A DNA stretch of 64,000 nucleotides. Origin: Ditylenchus dipsaci. Lineage: Eukaryota; Nematoda; Chromadorea; Rhabditida; Anguinidae. The translations under genes were made by a program, and so were the position numbers. The notes under the pieces were generated by a model. It was not told the DNA's origin. It worked only from the letters and a program-made list of their open reading frames with translations, and searched no databases. Shown here one piece after another: positions 12,101-22,533 of the stretch. The DNA lies in the NCBI GenBank assembly GCA_004194705.1, contig SADC01000095.1, forward strand, positions 124,001-188,000, written 5' to 3'. Position 1 is the stretch's first letter; each line of letters starts with the position of its first letter.

Positions 12101-12533
12101 GGCTACCTGATGGTGTTAAAACTTTCAAAAAAATGTGAAAAAAAGTTGGGTAAATTATAAAATAAGATTTAAAAAAATTATCGGCGACAGAAAATAGTTT
12201 TTTTTGGCAACAATAAAAAGTTTTGTCCTAAAAGTTAGATCAACAATGGTAGGCGTACGAAAAATACCTTTCTAGAAACTAGCTTTTCTCATATCTTCGA
12301 ATAAATGACATGTTTCCCTTCAAAAATGCCATTTTCATCAATTGCTCAAAAATTTGTCCCGTCGCGTATTCACTGTCGAGAACAAGATAGCATTTTTAGC
12401 TAAGCGTACTTACATGATTAATGTTTTGCTTAATAATATCTGGGTGGCATGAAGATATTGTGAAGAATGGTGTGTGTCCGAAAAGCAGATAATATGTTAA
12501 AATTCCAACAGCCCAAATATCTGCACTTTTATC
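9134..12533 (-). CDS. Protein kinase, C-terminal exons (subdomains IX-XI)
   Basis: Exon 12533-12414 (40 codons) reads DKSADIWAVGILTYYLLFGH, a kinase subdomain IX. Exon 9295-9134 (54 codons with the stop) reads MQFPEYENREAVDFIKLM and ADPSQRLN, then NHAWIKYS, as in CaMK-type kinase domain ends. Both splice junctions are phase 0 with good sites. The N-terminal half (glycine loop to APE) was not found upstream to 13.9 kb. It is either farther away across the nested repeats at 13.9-17.3 kb or lost. The 3.1-kb intron contains the FLYWCH-carrying element at 9537-11226. With the two loci at 7.3-8.9 kb and 1.8-6.5 kb it forms a same-strand kinase cluster. I cannot tell whether it is functional. Confidence 0.6.
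9537..11226. mobile_element. 1.69-kb element with 8-bp target duplication carrying a FLYWCH gene
   Basis: The ends read GGCGCTACGACGGTTCAT and its exact complement, and are flanked by the 8-bp direct repeat CGATTGAA (9529-9536 and 11227-11234). Each arm is about 140 bp and consists of repeated variants of GGTTTCATAAAAAATNGAATTC-like words. An 8-bp duplication suggests a hAT-type mechanism. No transposase is encoded; the interior holds the spliced minus-strand FLYWCH gene. Confidence 0.85.
10079..10950 (-). CDS. FLYWCH zinc-finger protein carried inside a mobile element
   Basis: Four minus-strand exons (10950-10764, 10717-10503, 10455-10348, 10294-10079) are joined by introns of 46, 47 and 53 bp. 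They give about 241 codons open at the 5' end. Exons 1-2 encode a FLYWCH-type finger: GRHMVILDGEVYSAGYK, then HWKCVKQQEGC, then GNHTHATC, which supplies the C-x6-C and H-x-H ligands. A basic run GRKRKRE precedes it and could be a nuclear signal. Downstream sequence (SAGRQIFSSLIEQASDKVK and RIRFWRWLGKLKQE) is not recognised. No start codon is visible in frame, so the first exon is missing or unidentified. FLYWCH domains occur in Mutator-type transposases and in nematode regulators; here there is no transposase core. The acceptor of the last exon (GGTAAG) is weak. Confidence 0.7.
11369..11503. repeat. ACCGTATTT-family relative
   Basis: The ends read TATTCTCTATTAGAAGACC and the complement CTTCTAATAAAGAATATACGGT. 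It lies between two short stretches (9400-9540 and 11500-11600) with CTCTATTTAACGTAA words that look like halves of another TA-type repeat into which the FLYWCH element was inserted. Confidence 0.5.
11785..12236. repeat. Foldback element
   Basis: Arms containing AAAACTTTTTATTGTCGCC and GTCGCAGATAATTTTTAAATC fold onto their complements at 12150-12236. The centre is near 12010, around a poly-T/AAAAGTAAAAG core. There is no independent gene; both strands are open for about 60 codons only because of the symmetry. Confidence 0.7.
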
Positions 12534-12539
12534 CTAAAA

Positions 12540-13900
12540 GTCAATTTTATGCATTTTTTCCTTAAAAACGGGCAATACTTTTTTTTTGCGCAAATCCACT
12601 TATGAAAACTTTTTTGCCTGTTTCTCTCATAAAGTTTCATATTTTTTTCAAGGTTTTAGCATCATCAGGTATCTCTGCAATTCCACTTTCTGATGAAATA
12701 TTATTAAATTAAGTGGCATTGAAGCCAAAAATAATATTATTAATAAACAAAGATATAGTAAAAACGCATAGCAAGTAGCTACGAGTAACCAGTAGTCTAG
12801 ATCGGGCTTTAAAAGCAAAAGTGTTCTCAAAAATAAATCTGTTTTAAAAAATAATAGTCGTAGAAATGATCAGCGCGAAGTTCTGAGCGTGACGTTTTAT
12901 TTATACAAACATCTGTGTTTAATGTCAAGATACAACACTGCAAAATACTAAAATCACCATTCATAAGTCAAACAACAGACAAAAACCTTTTTTACATGGT
13001 AACGGCTGATTGCAATGTCAATTGATTCTAGTGCCGTTTTTCATGCTGAATCCAAATCTGATTTTAGAATTTTCAGCCGCTGTTAAAGTGTAAGAAAAGA
13101 TGCGTTTGAAATTTTTTCATTTTTGACATTTTTTCAAACTTATGACAGGCTACATCTCAATCATGATTGAACATTTTGAGAATCTGTAAAGTGGGTGGTA
13201 TCCACCTGCAATAAAAGGATTCTCAGACATTGGAAGATTCGAACAATATGAGACTCACAGAAAGTCTGCTCAAACAATAGGAGATTCGCGCAAAATCCGT
13301 TCAAACAATAAAAGATTCGCGCAAAATCCGTTCAACAAAAGGACGTTCAAACAACGTCCTTTTCAAGCATCGGTATTTTCAAGCAAAATTCGTTCAACAA
13401 AGATTTTACCATAAATTCTGAGTCCATGGAGACAAATATTACACATGGGAATCGCAGTGTTAAATACATTTTCATATTATCAATTTTATTTTATTCATAT
13501 TTTTATCGATATTAACATTTCAGTACAAAGTTTCGTCAACGTTTTTTTGATAATAGTAGCCTGTTAGCTAACAATTGCCAGCAGCTGCGCACAGTTGACC
13601 ACACTACAACTGAAACCATACCTAAAAAATTCCTTTCAAGATACCAAAGTGTCAATAATGAGTCAATGACGCAACATTAGAATTTCACACGTTTACATTC
13701 TCGCAGTACACTGTTTTTTAAATAATATTCAGCTTTAAGGTACTTATCCCGCTTACTCACCCCCACCCTTTTATCCAACTTTTGATTCTGCATAAGTTTG
13801 TAAACTTCACAACATTGGGTGTTGGCAAAATGTGGCTCAAAAGTATCACTGAAAAAGGAAATTTAAATTGATCGTTTCGTGTTGATCAATTCATGTAGCA
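12540..13900. other. Intergenic or intronic, with an unpaired word array
   Basis: I see no gene. At 13225-13405 the words AGATTCGCGCAAAATCCGTTC and close variants recur about three times, ending in a small ACGTCCTTT hairpin. This resembles one arm of the word-array foldbacks elsewhere in the window, but no partner arm was found. Confidence 0.4.
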
Positions 13901-15389
13901 GTAGCAAAATTAACACGGGAACGGCTGTTCGTCCTGATGGTATGTCCTTGTGCAGAATTTCACGCTGAGCACGATGGTGAAAACAAATTGAAAAAAGTAA
14001 CTCTACGGTGGTTAGCTGCCTTTGTGAACCGTCAATGTCACGATTTTTGCCTATGCCAGTTCAAAGAGGTAAAGAATGCCACTGTTTAGTATATTTTTAT
14101 ATTCCATGTGCAAAAAAAGCGCAGATTGCGAGCTTTCAAATGACATATCGTTGAGGTATTTACGACAATTGAATGAAAAGCTTTACCTCGAAGAAATAAT
14201 TGTGTTTTTTTTCAAAAACGTTGTTCATACAAAAATATGTACAAATAAATGTGGAAACGCCGTTTTTTAGTTAATGGTTGGTTCTATTCGACAGAGCAAG
14301 AAAAACTGCACCAGACAGTGCTTTAAAGTAGCCTGCAACCAAGCTTTTTGAGTGTTTAGCAAAGGTTCAAAAGTATATCCCAAAAGCATCTTGACCTGAA
14401 ACTTCAATTTGCTACATAAACCTGAAATTCTGACACTTTATTCGAGTTCAGCATGGTCGATTTACTTGGAAAACTGTCAATTGATTATCACAATCATTGT
14501 CAAATTCAAATTCCGCTCGAGAGACAAAAATTACTTGAAATTTGAAAAATTTTGAATTTAAATAATTTTGTCTCGAGCGGAATTTGAAATTGACAATGAT
14601 TGTGATAATCAATTGACAGTTCCCCAAAATCGACCATGCTGAACTCGAATAAAGTGTCAGAATTTCAGGTTTATGTAGCAAATTGAAGTTTCAGGTCAAG
14701 ATGCCTTGGGATATACTTTGAACCTTTGCTAAACACTCCAAAAAGCTTGGTTGCAGGCTACTTTAAAGCACTATCTGTGCAGTTTCTTGCTCTGTCGAAT
14801 AGAACCAACCATTAACTAAAAAACGGCGTTTCCACATTTATTTGTACATATTTTGTATGAACAACGTTTGAAAAAAAAACACAATGTCTGTGAACCAAAA
14901 AATCATCATATGATTGTCATAAATACCTGCACAATATGTCATTTAAAAGCTCGCAATCTGCGCTTTTTTGCACATGAATAGGGTTGTCGGCCGGCGAAAT
15001 TTCGGCCGCCAACCGAGCCGAAAGCCGAAAACCGGAATTTTCGGCCGGCCGAGGGGTACAGTCAATTTTCCCGCCGACCAATTTCGCCGACCAATTTCCG
15101 CGGACAATTTTCCGCGGACAATTTCCGCACCAATTTCCGCCGACAAATTTTGCCGACCAATTTTCCGCCGACCAATTTTCGCCGCCATAAATTCAAATTC
15201 TGTTCACGTTTGGCTAGTATATTTAGTAGTGCCAATCTAAAATACATCTAGAATTCGCATCTATATAGAAAAGAAAGAATTTGCTATATAGAATTTCGCT
15301 ATCTATTTTTTAACGCTGTTATCATGTTTTGGGTCACTGGAGCTGGGCAAAAATAGTCTCTAAAAATGCATTTTTTCAAGAGCCTGCTC

Positions 15390-15600
15390 GGAATTATGTC
15401 TAAGGTAAATGAGTGCGCGCACTCTGACCAACCTAGCCCCCTGCGCCCCTTCGGGGGCGCAGGGGGCTTGGTTGCTTGGGGTTGAGATGCGCACACCACA
15501 ACCTTAGACGCAAATCACTCGAAAGTGACTCTGGATGCATAAAAAGTATGCTACCAAGTTTATTTATGCGGTAGGCCAGTCAACAAAACTATGTTCAACA
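15390..15600 (+). ncRNA. Candidate structured RNA segment, copy 1
   Basis: Nested complementary segments can be read directly. An outer stem pairs GTCTAAGGT with ACCTTAGAC. A second pairs GTGCGC with GCGCAC. A long hairpin GCCCCCTGCGCCCC is closed by a TTCG tetraloop and its complement. Downstream come a small hairpin CACTCGAAAGTG and a GCATAAA/TTTATGC pairing.
A divergent copy lies at 34966-35165. In it the outer stem has changed on both sides (GTCTGAGGT with ACCTCAGAC), so pairing is kept. The class is unknown: it does not match tRNA, 5S, the common snRNAs or a spliced-leader RNA layout that I recognise. It could instead be a palindromic repeat. The strand is a guess. Confidence 0.4.
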
Positions 15601-16317
15601 TCTTCCTTTTGTTAGAATTGGCACCTTTTAGTTCCATTTCCACCCAAAATACAGACCTAAACCCTTGAAAAATGGTCAAAATAGGTGATCGGGTGGTCCA
15701 GAAACTCGATTTTTATTGACCAGAACTCAAAAGGAAATATTAAGGAAATAACATCACACAAAAATACATTGGAGCACTTTAATTTAATTCACCACCAAGA
15801 ACTCGTTGAGCTCCAGTTGAGAGGATCTGCCTCTTCATCATTAGTTCCACTGCAAATTATGTCAGGAAATTCCTAAAATCTTAATTATGACCTAAAAGCC
15901 AGTAAATAGGGCAGTGAATTGAGTAGGGCAGTATATTAGGGCAGTAAAAATAACAAGGGAAATAGGAGAAAGGGTCATTCACAGAAGAAACTTAACTTGA
16001 AAAACAAAAATTGAGTTATGGCGGCGGAAAATTTGTCGGCGGAAAATTGGTCGGCGAAAAATGGTCGGCGGAAAAATTGGTCGGCGGAAAATTTGTCGGC
16101 GGAAAAGGTCCGCGGAAAATTGTCCGCGGAAAATGGTCGGCGGAAAATTGACCGGTACCGGCCGCGGCGGCGAGCCGAAAGCCGAAAATCGAAATTTCGG
16201 CCGGCTGAGCCGAGCCGAAAGCCAAAAACCGAAATTTTCGGCCATGACTAGTATTGCAACGTCTTTGCATTGTGAAAATAATTATTTTCTCATCATAGTA
16301 AAAGTCTAAAATGCTTA

Positions 16318-16797
16318 ATAAAACTAGGCTTAGGCTGGATTTGGAAATATCCCATTTTCGGACATGTGAATCTCCATTCACCGCAAAAATAGCATTTTCG
16401 TAAAAAACGTAAAAAGCAAACATGGGTTTTTACCCACTACTTTCTTCTAAAAATGCAATAAAAGATGACGAGAATCATCAAAAGTGGCTCAAAAAATTTT
16501 TTTGGACTGAAAAAACAACAGGGCGGACCAAGGCAGTTTTTTGAAATTAAGCAAATTTTGCGTAAAATTAAAAAAAACTGCCTTGGTCCCCCCTGTTGTT
16601 TTCAGTCCAAAAAATTAATTGCCACTTTGATGAGTAACTCTCATTTTTATTGCATTTTAGAAGGAAAGTAGTGGGTAAAAACCATGTTTTGCTTTTTACG
16701 TTTTTACGAAAAAATGTTATTTTTGCGGTGAATGGAGTGAATGATTCACATGTCCGAAAATAGGATAACCCAAATCCAGCCCAAGCCTAAATAAAAC
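16318..16797. repeat. Nested foldback inside the hAT-like element
   Basis: Arms contain AGGCTTAGGCTGGATTTGG, TTTGCGGTGAATGGAG, GTGGGTAAAAACC and a central CTGCCTTGGTCC word, mirrored around about 16560. It is non-coding apart from symmetry-derived frames. Confidence 0.65.
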
Positions 16798-17402
16798 TCT
16801 TGGACAAACAAAAATTTATAAAAACACCACATAAAACACTCGCACACAAAACACTTGACACACACTTGAATTGACACACACAAGGCTAAAAGAATGAGCG
16901 AAAGGAAAACTAAGCAAAAACGGACAAACAGAGAAAATTATTTTTTCTTTAAATTCGACCCCGCCAGTCGAGCCGAAAGCCGAAAACCGAAATTTTCGGC
17001 CGCCGAGCCGAGCCGAAAGCCGAAAACACGAAAAATATCGGTTTCGGCCGGAAAAGCCGAAAATCGGCTGGCGACAACCCTACACATGAAATAAAAATAT
17101 ATTAAAACAGCATTCTTACCTCTTGAAGTGGCATTGGCAAAAGTCGTGACATTGATGGTTCACAAGGCAGCAACCACCGTAAGTTACTTTTTTTCAATTT
17201 TTTTTTTACCATCGTGCTCAGCGTGAAAATCGACAAGGACATACCATCAGGAACGTACAGCCGTTCCCCGTGTTAAAACAGACAACAGCGGCGGTAAATT
17301 CCTAAAAATATTCAACGCAAGAGTTAAAAAGTAGCGCTACTAGAAATTTAATAAACACTTGTTATATAGGTAAAATTACTACTATTCTATAAGATCTACA
17401 CG

Positions 17403-17480
17403 TGTAGCCTAGTGGGTTAGCTTCCCACTTTTACGTTATTACAATTGGCGCAGTCGAAAGTTCGATCCCGCATGGGTCCC
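17403..17480 (+). other. tRNA-like or SINE-head sequence
   Basis: TAGCCTAGTGG matches an RNA polymerase III A box exactly, and AGTTCGATCCC about 50 bases later is close to a B box. The arms do not form a clean cloverleaf and the anticodon cannot be assigned. The segment is more likely a tRNA-derived repeat than a working tRNA. TGGCGCAGTCG in its centre also resembles a retrotransposon primer-binding site. Confidence 0.4.
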
Positions 17481-17583
17481 GGACATTTAAAACCCCCCTA
17501 CTACTATTCTTACTATTAAATCCTCGGGCGTTCCCCTGCACCAAGTGCTAACTGCTAATACGAGTGTGCCTACGGGTACACAC

Positions 17584-18194
17584 CAGGGGTGGAACGGAAT
17601 TCCGATTCCGTTTCCGATTTCCGATTCCGGCACTTTTCTCCTCCGTTTTCCGATTTCCGATTTCCGAAAAAAATAGGGCGAATTCGGAAAAGAAAGTCAC
17701 TGAAAAATATTTCAAAGTATTTGGCAGAAATGTCTTGCAAGGAAATGGAAGTTACAGATTGTCTTTTTTTTCTTTTTTTTGCTAACTGACATTAAAAATG
17801 AAACTGACACCTATTTTTCCTGTTTTTTCATAGGCGGGTTATTATCTGATAACACCTTTCTCAATCAGAATTTCGTCAGCTTTCTAACCACTTTACAGAA
17901 TTTCGACAAGACAAGTCTTTTTTCATGTATACGACACTATTAAAAAATTCAGTTTGCTAAACTGACATGTCAGTTTAAACTTAAGTGTCACTGTTAGTGT
18001 GAATTATGAAAACACTGATGCGGATGCATGTACAACATAAATTTGCACTAGGAATTTTTTGAATTTCTTTCCTATTTCCGTCTTCGATCCGATTTTCCGG
18101 CAGTTTTTTCTTCCGATTCCGACTCCGGTTTGAGAATTCTACTTCCGGTTCCGATTTTTGTTCCGACTTTTTTTGTCTTCCGTTCCAGCCCCTG
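17584..18194. mobile_element. Word-array foldback with 8-bp duplication
   Basis: The ends CAGGGGTGGAACGGAA and TTCCGTTCCAGCCCCTG are inverted. The flanks are GTACACAC (17576-17583) and TTACACAC (18195-18202), matching at 7 of 8 bases. The arms are runs of TTCCGATTTCCGA words (17600-17665) and their complements (18075-18185). It is about 611 bp and non-coding. Confidence 0.75.
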
Positions 18195-18457
18195 TTACAC
18201 ACCCACAGTCACCTTATCCTGCACTAAAGGGATCGAGGAAGTAGGTGCGAAAAAGGTTGTGGCACTGAAAGAATAATAATATTCATGGCGTGCTAATTAA
18301 CTAACCTGCACGAGGGATAATACCTTTCTACGTATTTTCCCTGAATTCAAATAGCCAAGGGAACGTCACTAAAGTCATTGAAATAAGTATATTTGTACAA
18401 AAGGGAGATGTTATATAGGTAAAATACTACTATTCTATAAGATCTACACGTGTAGCC

Positions 18458-19022
18458 CCAGTGTTTCAAAATGCAAAAATCTATTTGGTTCATTTCTAGA
18501 CAAAACGCCAAGGTTGAAAGAGTCTTTTCAAAAATTTATTGGTTTATTTTTTTTTGCCTTTTCATGTAATTTTTTTTTAGCAAAAAACCTTTAACAAAAT
18601 TACGACACATGACCATCCAACACATATCACAACACACCGAACCCATAGCGTTACAATCTTCAAATCCTCTATAAGTTACCTTATTTGCGTGGCAGTATCA
18701 AACGAAAGCAATCAAACACAAAAAGCAAATTCAAAGTTAAAAGAAGGAATAATACAAATCTGAATCTTCAGATCTACATTTTCATCAAAACCACTTACTT
18801 CGCCATCATAAACACATTCCGTACATATAAATATTTTTGACTAACCAATAAACAGCAACTCTCAACCAAGATGCAAAGAAAAACCCGAAAGTGAATTAAC
18901 TGATCAACAACTTATTCATACCTTTTTTCAAAGGCACATAAATTTACGACGATCATCAACAACACAAACAAAACACTTGATATGGTAATGAAATAGTATG
19001 ACTCGACCTCTCATAGCCGAAT
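18458..19022. other. No feature recognised
   Basis: This is AT-rich sequence with no coding frame, palindrome or repeat relationship that I can support. It is downstream of the minus-strand eS4 fragment. Confidence 0.4.
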
Positions 19023-19577
19023 TCAAAAGACCTTTCTGCTTCTGGGCAAGACCTTATCACGCTCCTCAGCAAGTGCAACTGGTACCTTGTCGGCTGGAAG
19101 AGAAACCAATGCAGCACTGCCTCTTGCCGATGATGAAGACATTGTTCAACCTAAAAACAGCTCGTTAACCTAAGCACTTAATTAAACTGATCACAGCTAA
19201 GCTACCAACCAACCTCAGCCGTATTTACGGCCCCACAGCCCCGACGACTCACTTCGATTTACTTACCTAGTGACGAAGGTGTGACCGGCGGCATCTTTGA
19301 TGAGAACAATTTCGCAGGACCCCGGATGGCGCTCGCGATGGCCAACGATTCCAACTCTTCCCATGTCGCGTTCGCCAGTGATCATGCACAAGTTGCCAGA
19401 GTCGAACTTGACGTAGTCGGTGATCTTGCCAGTCTCAATGTCGATGACCATGGTATCGTCCACCTAAAAGTTATAAATTGGAATAATACTAATGAGTAAC
19501 GAAATTAGGAAACACACCTTGAGATGAGGATCCGGGTAACGGATTGTACGAGCATCATGGGTCACGATATATGCACA
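19023..19577 (-). pseudogene. Ribosomal protein eS4 (RPS4) C-terminal fragment
   Basis: Three minus-strand pieces match eS4. Piece 19577-19518 reads YIVTHDARTIRYPDPHLK. Exon 19463-19267 reads [19 protein letters not shown], then [19 protein letters not shown] and [11 protein letters not shown]. Exon 19150-19023 reads RLNNVFIIGK and, after a one-base shift, VSLPADK and AEERDKV to a stop. The introns are short with good sites, so this is not a processed copy. The N-terminal half of eS4 (S4 RNA-binding and first KOW-region sequence) was not found upstream, where only repeats are seen. The shift lies at GGCAAGAGGCAG, where dropping one A restores a typical eS4 tail. The locus is a truncated, probably dead copy of a highly conserved gene; a working copy should exist elsewhere. 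Confidence 0.75.
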
Positions 19578-20584
19578 CTCTTGGACAATAGACTGCTTGA
19601 CGACCCTTCTTGCTTCAGAAGTCTTAGAATGCTAGCTTGCTTTGTTCCGGCTCTTTCTGCACTGCAGTAGCGTGTCTTGTTCGGACATAGAGCTTTCTGA
19701 AAACACGAGAAATTTATATTAAAGTAAACGACGGACGAAAACTGCGAAAACACGGTCTTTTAGTACAATCTTTATACCAAAACATAGCTCATACATTCAG
19801 CTACCATAAAAGTCAGACCGATTTTTGTAAAGTCAGAATTTTAAAACTAGAGACCGTTTGAAGCAAACAACTGGCATTTTTCCGAGTAAAAATAGGGGTT
19901 TTTGAGTTTTCCATCTAACTTTTGCATAAAACACCTAAAATTTGCATTTTTGTATACGTCCTTGGTACCAAAATAACAGCAAATTCACTCCTCTATCGAG
20001 CCTCCAGTTGCGTTTCAGGAACCTCGACAAAAAATAGTGCTAGAATCTCAATCGAGTCAACTAGATGAAAAAATTTCTTGGAAATTTTCATAGAAATCAA
20101 TTATAGCTTTGAAATTTGCATGTCTTATGGGCAAGTGATGGCTCATTCGAAAGCCCTTAATGTAAGGAATATTTTGGATATAAATATGCAAAGGCTAAAG
20201 AGAAAAAAAATTCGATGAGGAACACGAAATAAAAATAGTCTGAAATCGACCATTTTTGAAAATTTTTGCCATTTTTTATTTGGCGCCAAATTTTCCTAAC
20301 ATACTAAAATTCGAATTTTGAAACACTGTGATACATGTATGAGTCTACTGGGCTAAGCCTTAAACACTAAGACATGACCAAACCCAAAAAAAAACTACTG
20401 GAAGACCAGCGCGAAAACCTCTTCGTTGTGATAGAGACAGAACTTCTGTAAATAGTAGCTCTGGAGCAGCCTACTTTTTTACTTACCGATTTAAAATAGT
20501 TATACGACATTCGGACAAATGTACGATCCATGTAAGCGCCAGCTACTATTGGTGCCAATTGACCCCTAAAGCAAAGCCTGATTA

Positions 20585-21538
20585 TACAGGGTGGACCAAG
20601 CATTCCAGGCGATTTGAAAAGACTAGAAATATTTTTTTTGCAAAACTCCAAGAAAACAGTTTATGGCTTATTAGATAGCCCTGAATCTGCGGTTAAGTTT
20701 GACATTAAAAGAAACATTTTATTGAACCTCAGTGCTGACATATGCTTATTTAAAGGGAAGGGAGGGCTTTACTTTACGCACTGCCTAAGTCACAAGTTCT
20801 AATCACTCTGGTGCATACCTATTTTTTTCACAGCATTTTTTAAAACTTTATTGACAAATTTGGTATCAAAATGATGTTCAGTCTCTGACTATTTAACAAG
20901 ACCACCAGCGCAAAGTTTCACAACTGTTCTAGCTGAGCTGTGAAACAAAGTCTAGCTGAAACAAAAAAAAATTGTCAAAGAAAACCTAAAATGATGAATT
21001 TTCGCACAAAAGCAGGTTTTAGTTTTTCTACATCTTAGCCAGGGCAGTCGTGAAACCTTGCGCTGGTGGTCTTTTTGATAGCCGAGAGACTAAGCATCAT
21101 TTTCATACCAAAGTTGTAAATAAAATATGAAAAAATAGGGTAAAAAGAATAAATAGCGTGTGCACCTAGAGGGATTAGAACCTATGGCTAATTTTTAACG
21201 AAATTTAAAAAAAACTATATCTCAACACTTTTACGTTCAAAAAAATTATGTGAAGTATGTTTTGTAGCTCTTGATCTGCATTTTAATATGTTGCTAAAAC
21301 TTTTTAATGATGACATAAAATCCATCGAAATTTTGACTACTACACTCATGTTGCTGAAAATATAAAGTTTGCTTTAAATAAGCATATGTCAGCACTAAGG
21401 TTCAATAAAATGATTTTTTTAGTGTCAAACTCAACCGCACATTCAGGGCTATCGAATAAGTTATAATTTGTTTACTCAGAATTCTGCAGAAAGATTATAG
21501 ACCTTTCAAATCTGCTGGAATACTTGGTACACCCTGTA
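20585..21538. repeat. TA-flanked foldback element, about 950 bp
   Basis: The ends read TACAGGGTGGACCAAGCATT and, on the complement of the right end, TACAGGGTGTACCAAGTATT. This fits a Tc1/mariner-type non-autonomous element. The arms extend inward through CATATGCTTATTTAAAG on both sides. The region 19600-20584 before it holds no supported gene. Confidence 0.75.
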
Positions 21539-22533
21539 TAATAAAAAGTAATGCTCACCAAAGTTCATATATGTTTTGGTTATTTTGGTTCAGCAATCGT
21601 ACGCACCAATTGCCCCCTGAGTAGCACTGACTCTGAATTATTGAAGGTTAACTTAATTTTTATTCTAATATTTTGTTAAACCGAAATGAATATTTTTTAG
21701 TTTTTTTTTATAAAAACTAGTAAAATAATTTTTCGGCTACAAATTCTCGGTAGCAAACTAAAAATCAAAATTTGAAATTTTTTGTGTGAACACGTATTTT
21801 TTGCAAATTTTCTTTTTTTTGGAATTATTTATTTATTTTTTTAGTAAATCGTAACAATGAATAAAGTACAAAACGAAAAATCGCCCAAGTTTTCGTTGAG
21901 AACCCTAGTGTATACCTTGTTATATTATTATGCCTCAATAAAGCATATTTCTTGAAGCTGAAACAGCGAAAAACGGATGTTGTATCATACTACTGTAATG
22001 TTGTATCATCATAAATTTTTCGATTTTTCACAAAAAAGTGGTTAAAATTTTTTTGCAAATTTTTTTTGCCACATTTTTGAAGAACTGGGCAGATTTTTTT
22101 CATTTTTTGAATGAAACTAAAAAACTGGGCACTATTTCCGTAAACTGGGCATTTTCATGTATCATCCAATAAATTAAACTCTGAAGCAAAGTTTAGCATA
22201 TAAGTTAAGTTGACTCTAATCTTGTGACAGTTAATCAAAAAGGCTTTATGGAGAGCCCTTCAACTCATTTAAGAAATTCTGCATTCAAAAAATTGTAGTA
22301 AGTCAAGCGTTTTATTACAGAACTTGAAGTGTTAAAAATATGCTTTTGTAAAAGCATAACCCAAAATTGATCGAAAACGTAAATTTTTAAAATTACTGAT
22401 TTTTTTGAACTATTCTGAAAAATCTTAGACATTTGCACAGTATATATCAAGACTTCTTTGTTCCTAAAAAGTTAATAAAGCAATAAAAAATTACAGGTAT
22501 ATTTTGAGGAGCACTAAGGGCATACTAAAAATG
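21539..22533. other. No feature recognised
   Basis: This is AT-rich with many T runs and no supported exon, palindrome or RNA gene. Confidence 0.35.

Larger units (their letters stand above)
14979..17082. mobile_element. hAT-like word-array element with 8-bp duplication
   Basis: The ends TAGGGTTGTCG and CGACAACCCTA are an exact 11-bp inverted pair of hAT appearance. They are flanked by CACATGAA at 14971-14978 and 17083-17090. Inside, arms made of CCGCCGACCAATTTT words and GCCGAAAACCGAAATTTT words occur at 14990-15185 and inverted at 16018-16245, with a third block at 16965-17070. No transposase was seen. Between the first two arms lies a structured RNA-like segment (15390-15600). Between the second and third lies a separate foldback (16318-16797). 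Confidence 0.8.
13909..17277. repeat. Large palindromic element split by a later insertion
   Basis: The left end TTAACACGGGAACGGCTG (13909) is complementary to the right end (17260-17277). The left arm runs to a centre near 14540, and the right arm continues to 14978 and resumes at 17083-17277. The 2.1-kb element at 14979-17082 therefore lies within the right arm. Rejoining the halves gives a palindrome of about 1.27 kb. No coding capacity is evident. Confidence 0.75.
17361..18457. repeat. Direct repeat pair of about 50 bp
   Basis: The sequence starting GTTATATAGGTAAAATTACT and running through CTATAAGATCTACACGTGTAGCC appears at 17361-17411 and again, nearly identical, at 18410-18457. The first copy continues into a tRNA-like sequence; the second diverges right after GTGTAGCC. 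The pair could be remnants of a SINE, a very short LTR or an insertion duplication. Confidence 0.55.

Noticed and set aside
11946..12138. Overlapping 60-62 codon frames on both strands
   Set aside because: They lie at the centre of a palindrome; symmetry keeps both strands open.
15390..15600. Spliced-leader RNA gene suggested by AAG/GTAAAT and GAG/GTAAGT near the 5' side of both structured copies
   Set aside because: The donor-like site lies inside the outer helix that encloses the whole structure, and no Sm-type site follows in the expected place. It is kept only as an unclassified structure.
14943..16423. Arg/Lys/Gly- and Pro/Phe-rich frames over the CCGACC and GCCGAAA words
   Set aside because: They are low-complexity products of word arrays, present in several frames and both strands at once.
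17403..17480. Functional tRNA gene
   Set aside because: Internal promoter boxes are present but no acceptor stem or clean anticodon arm can be drawn.
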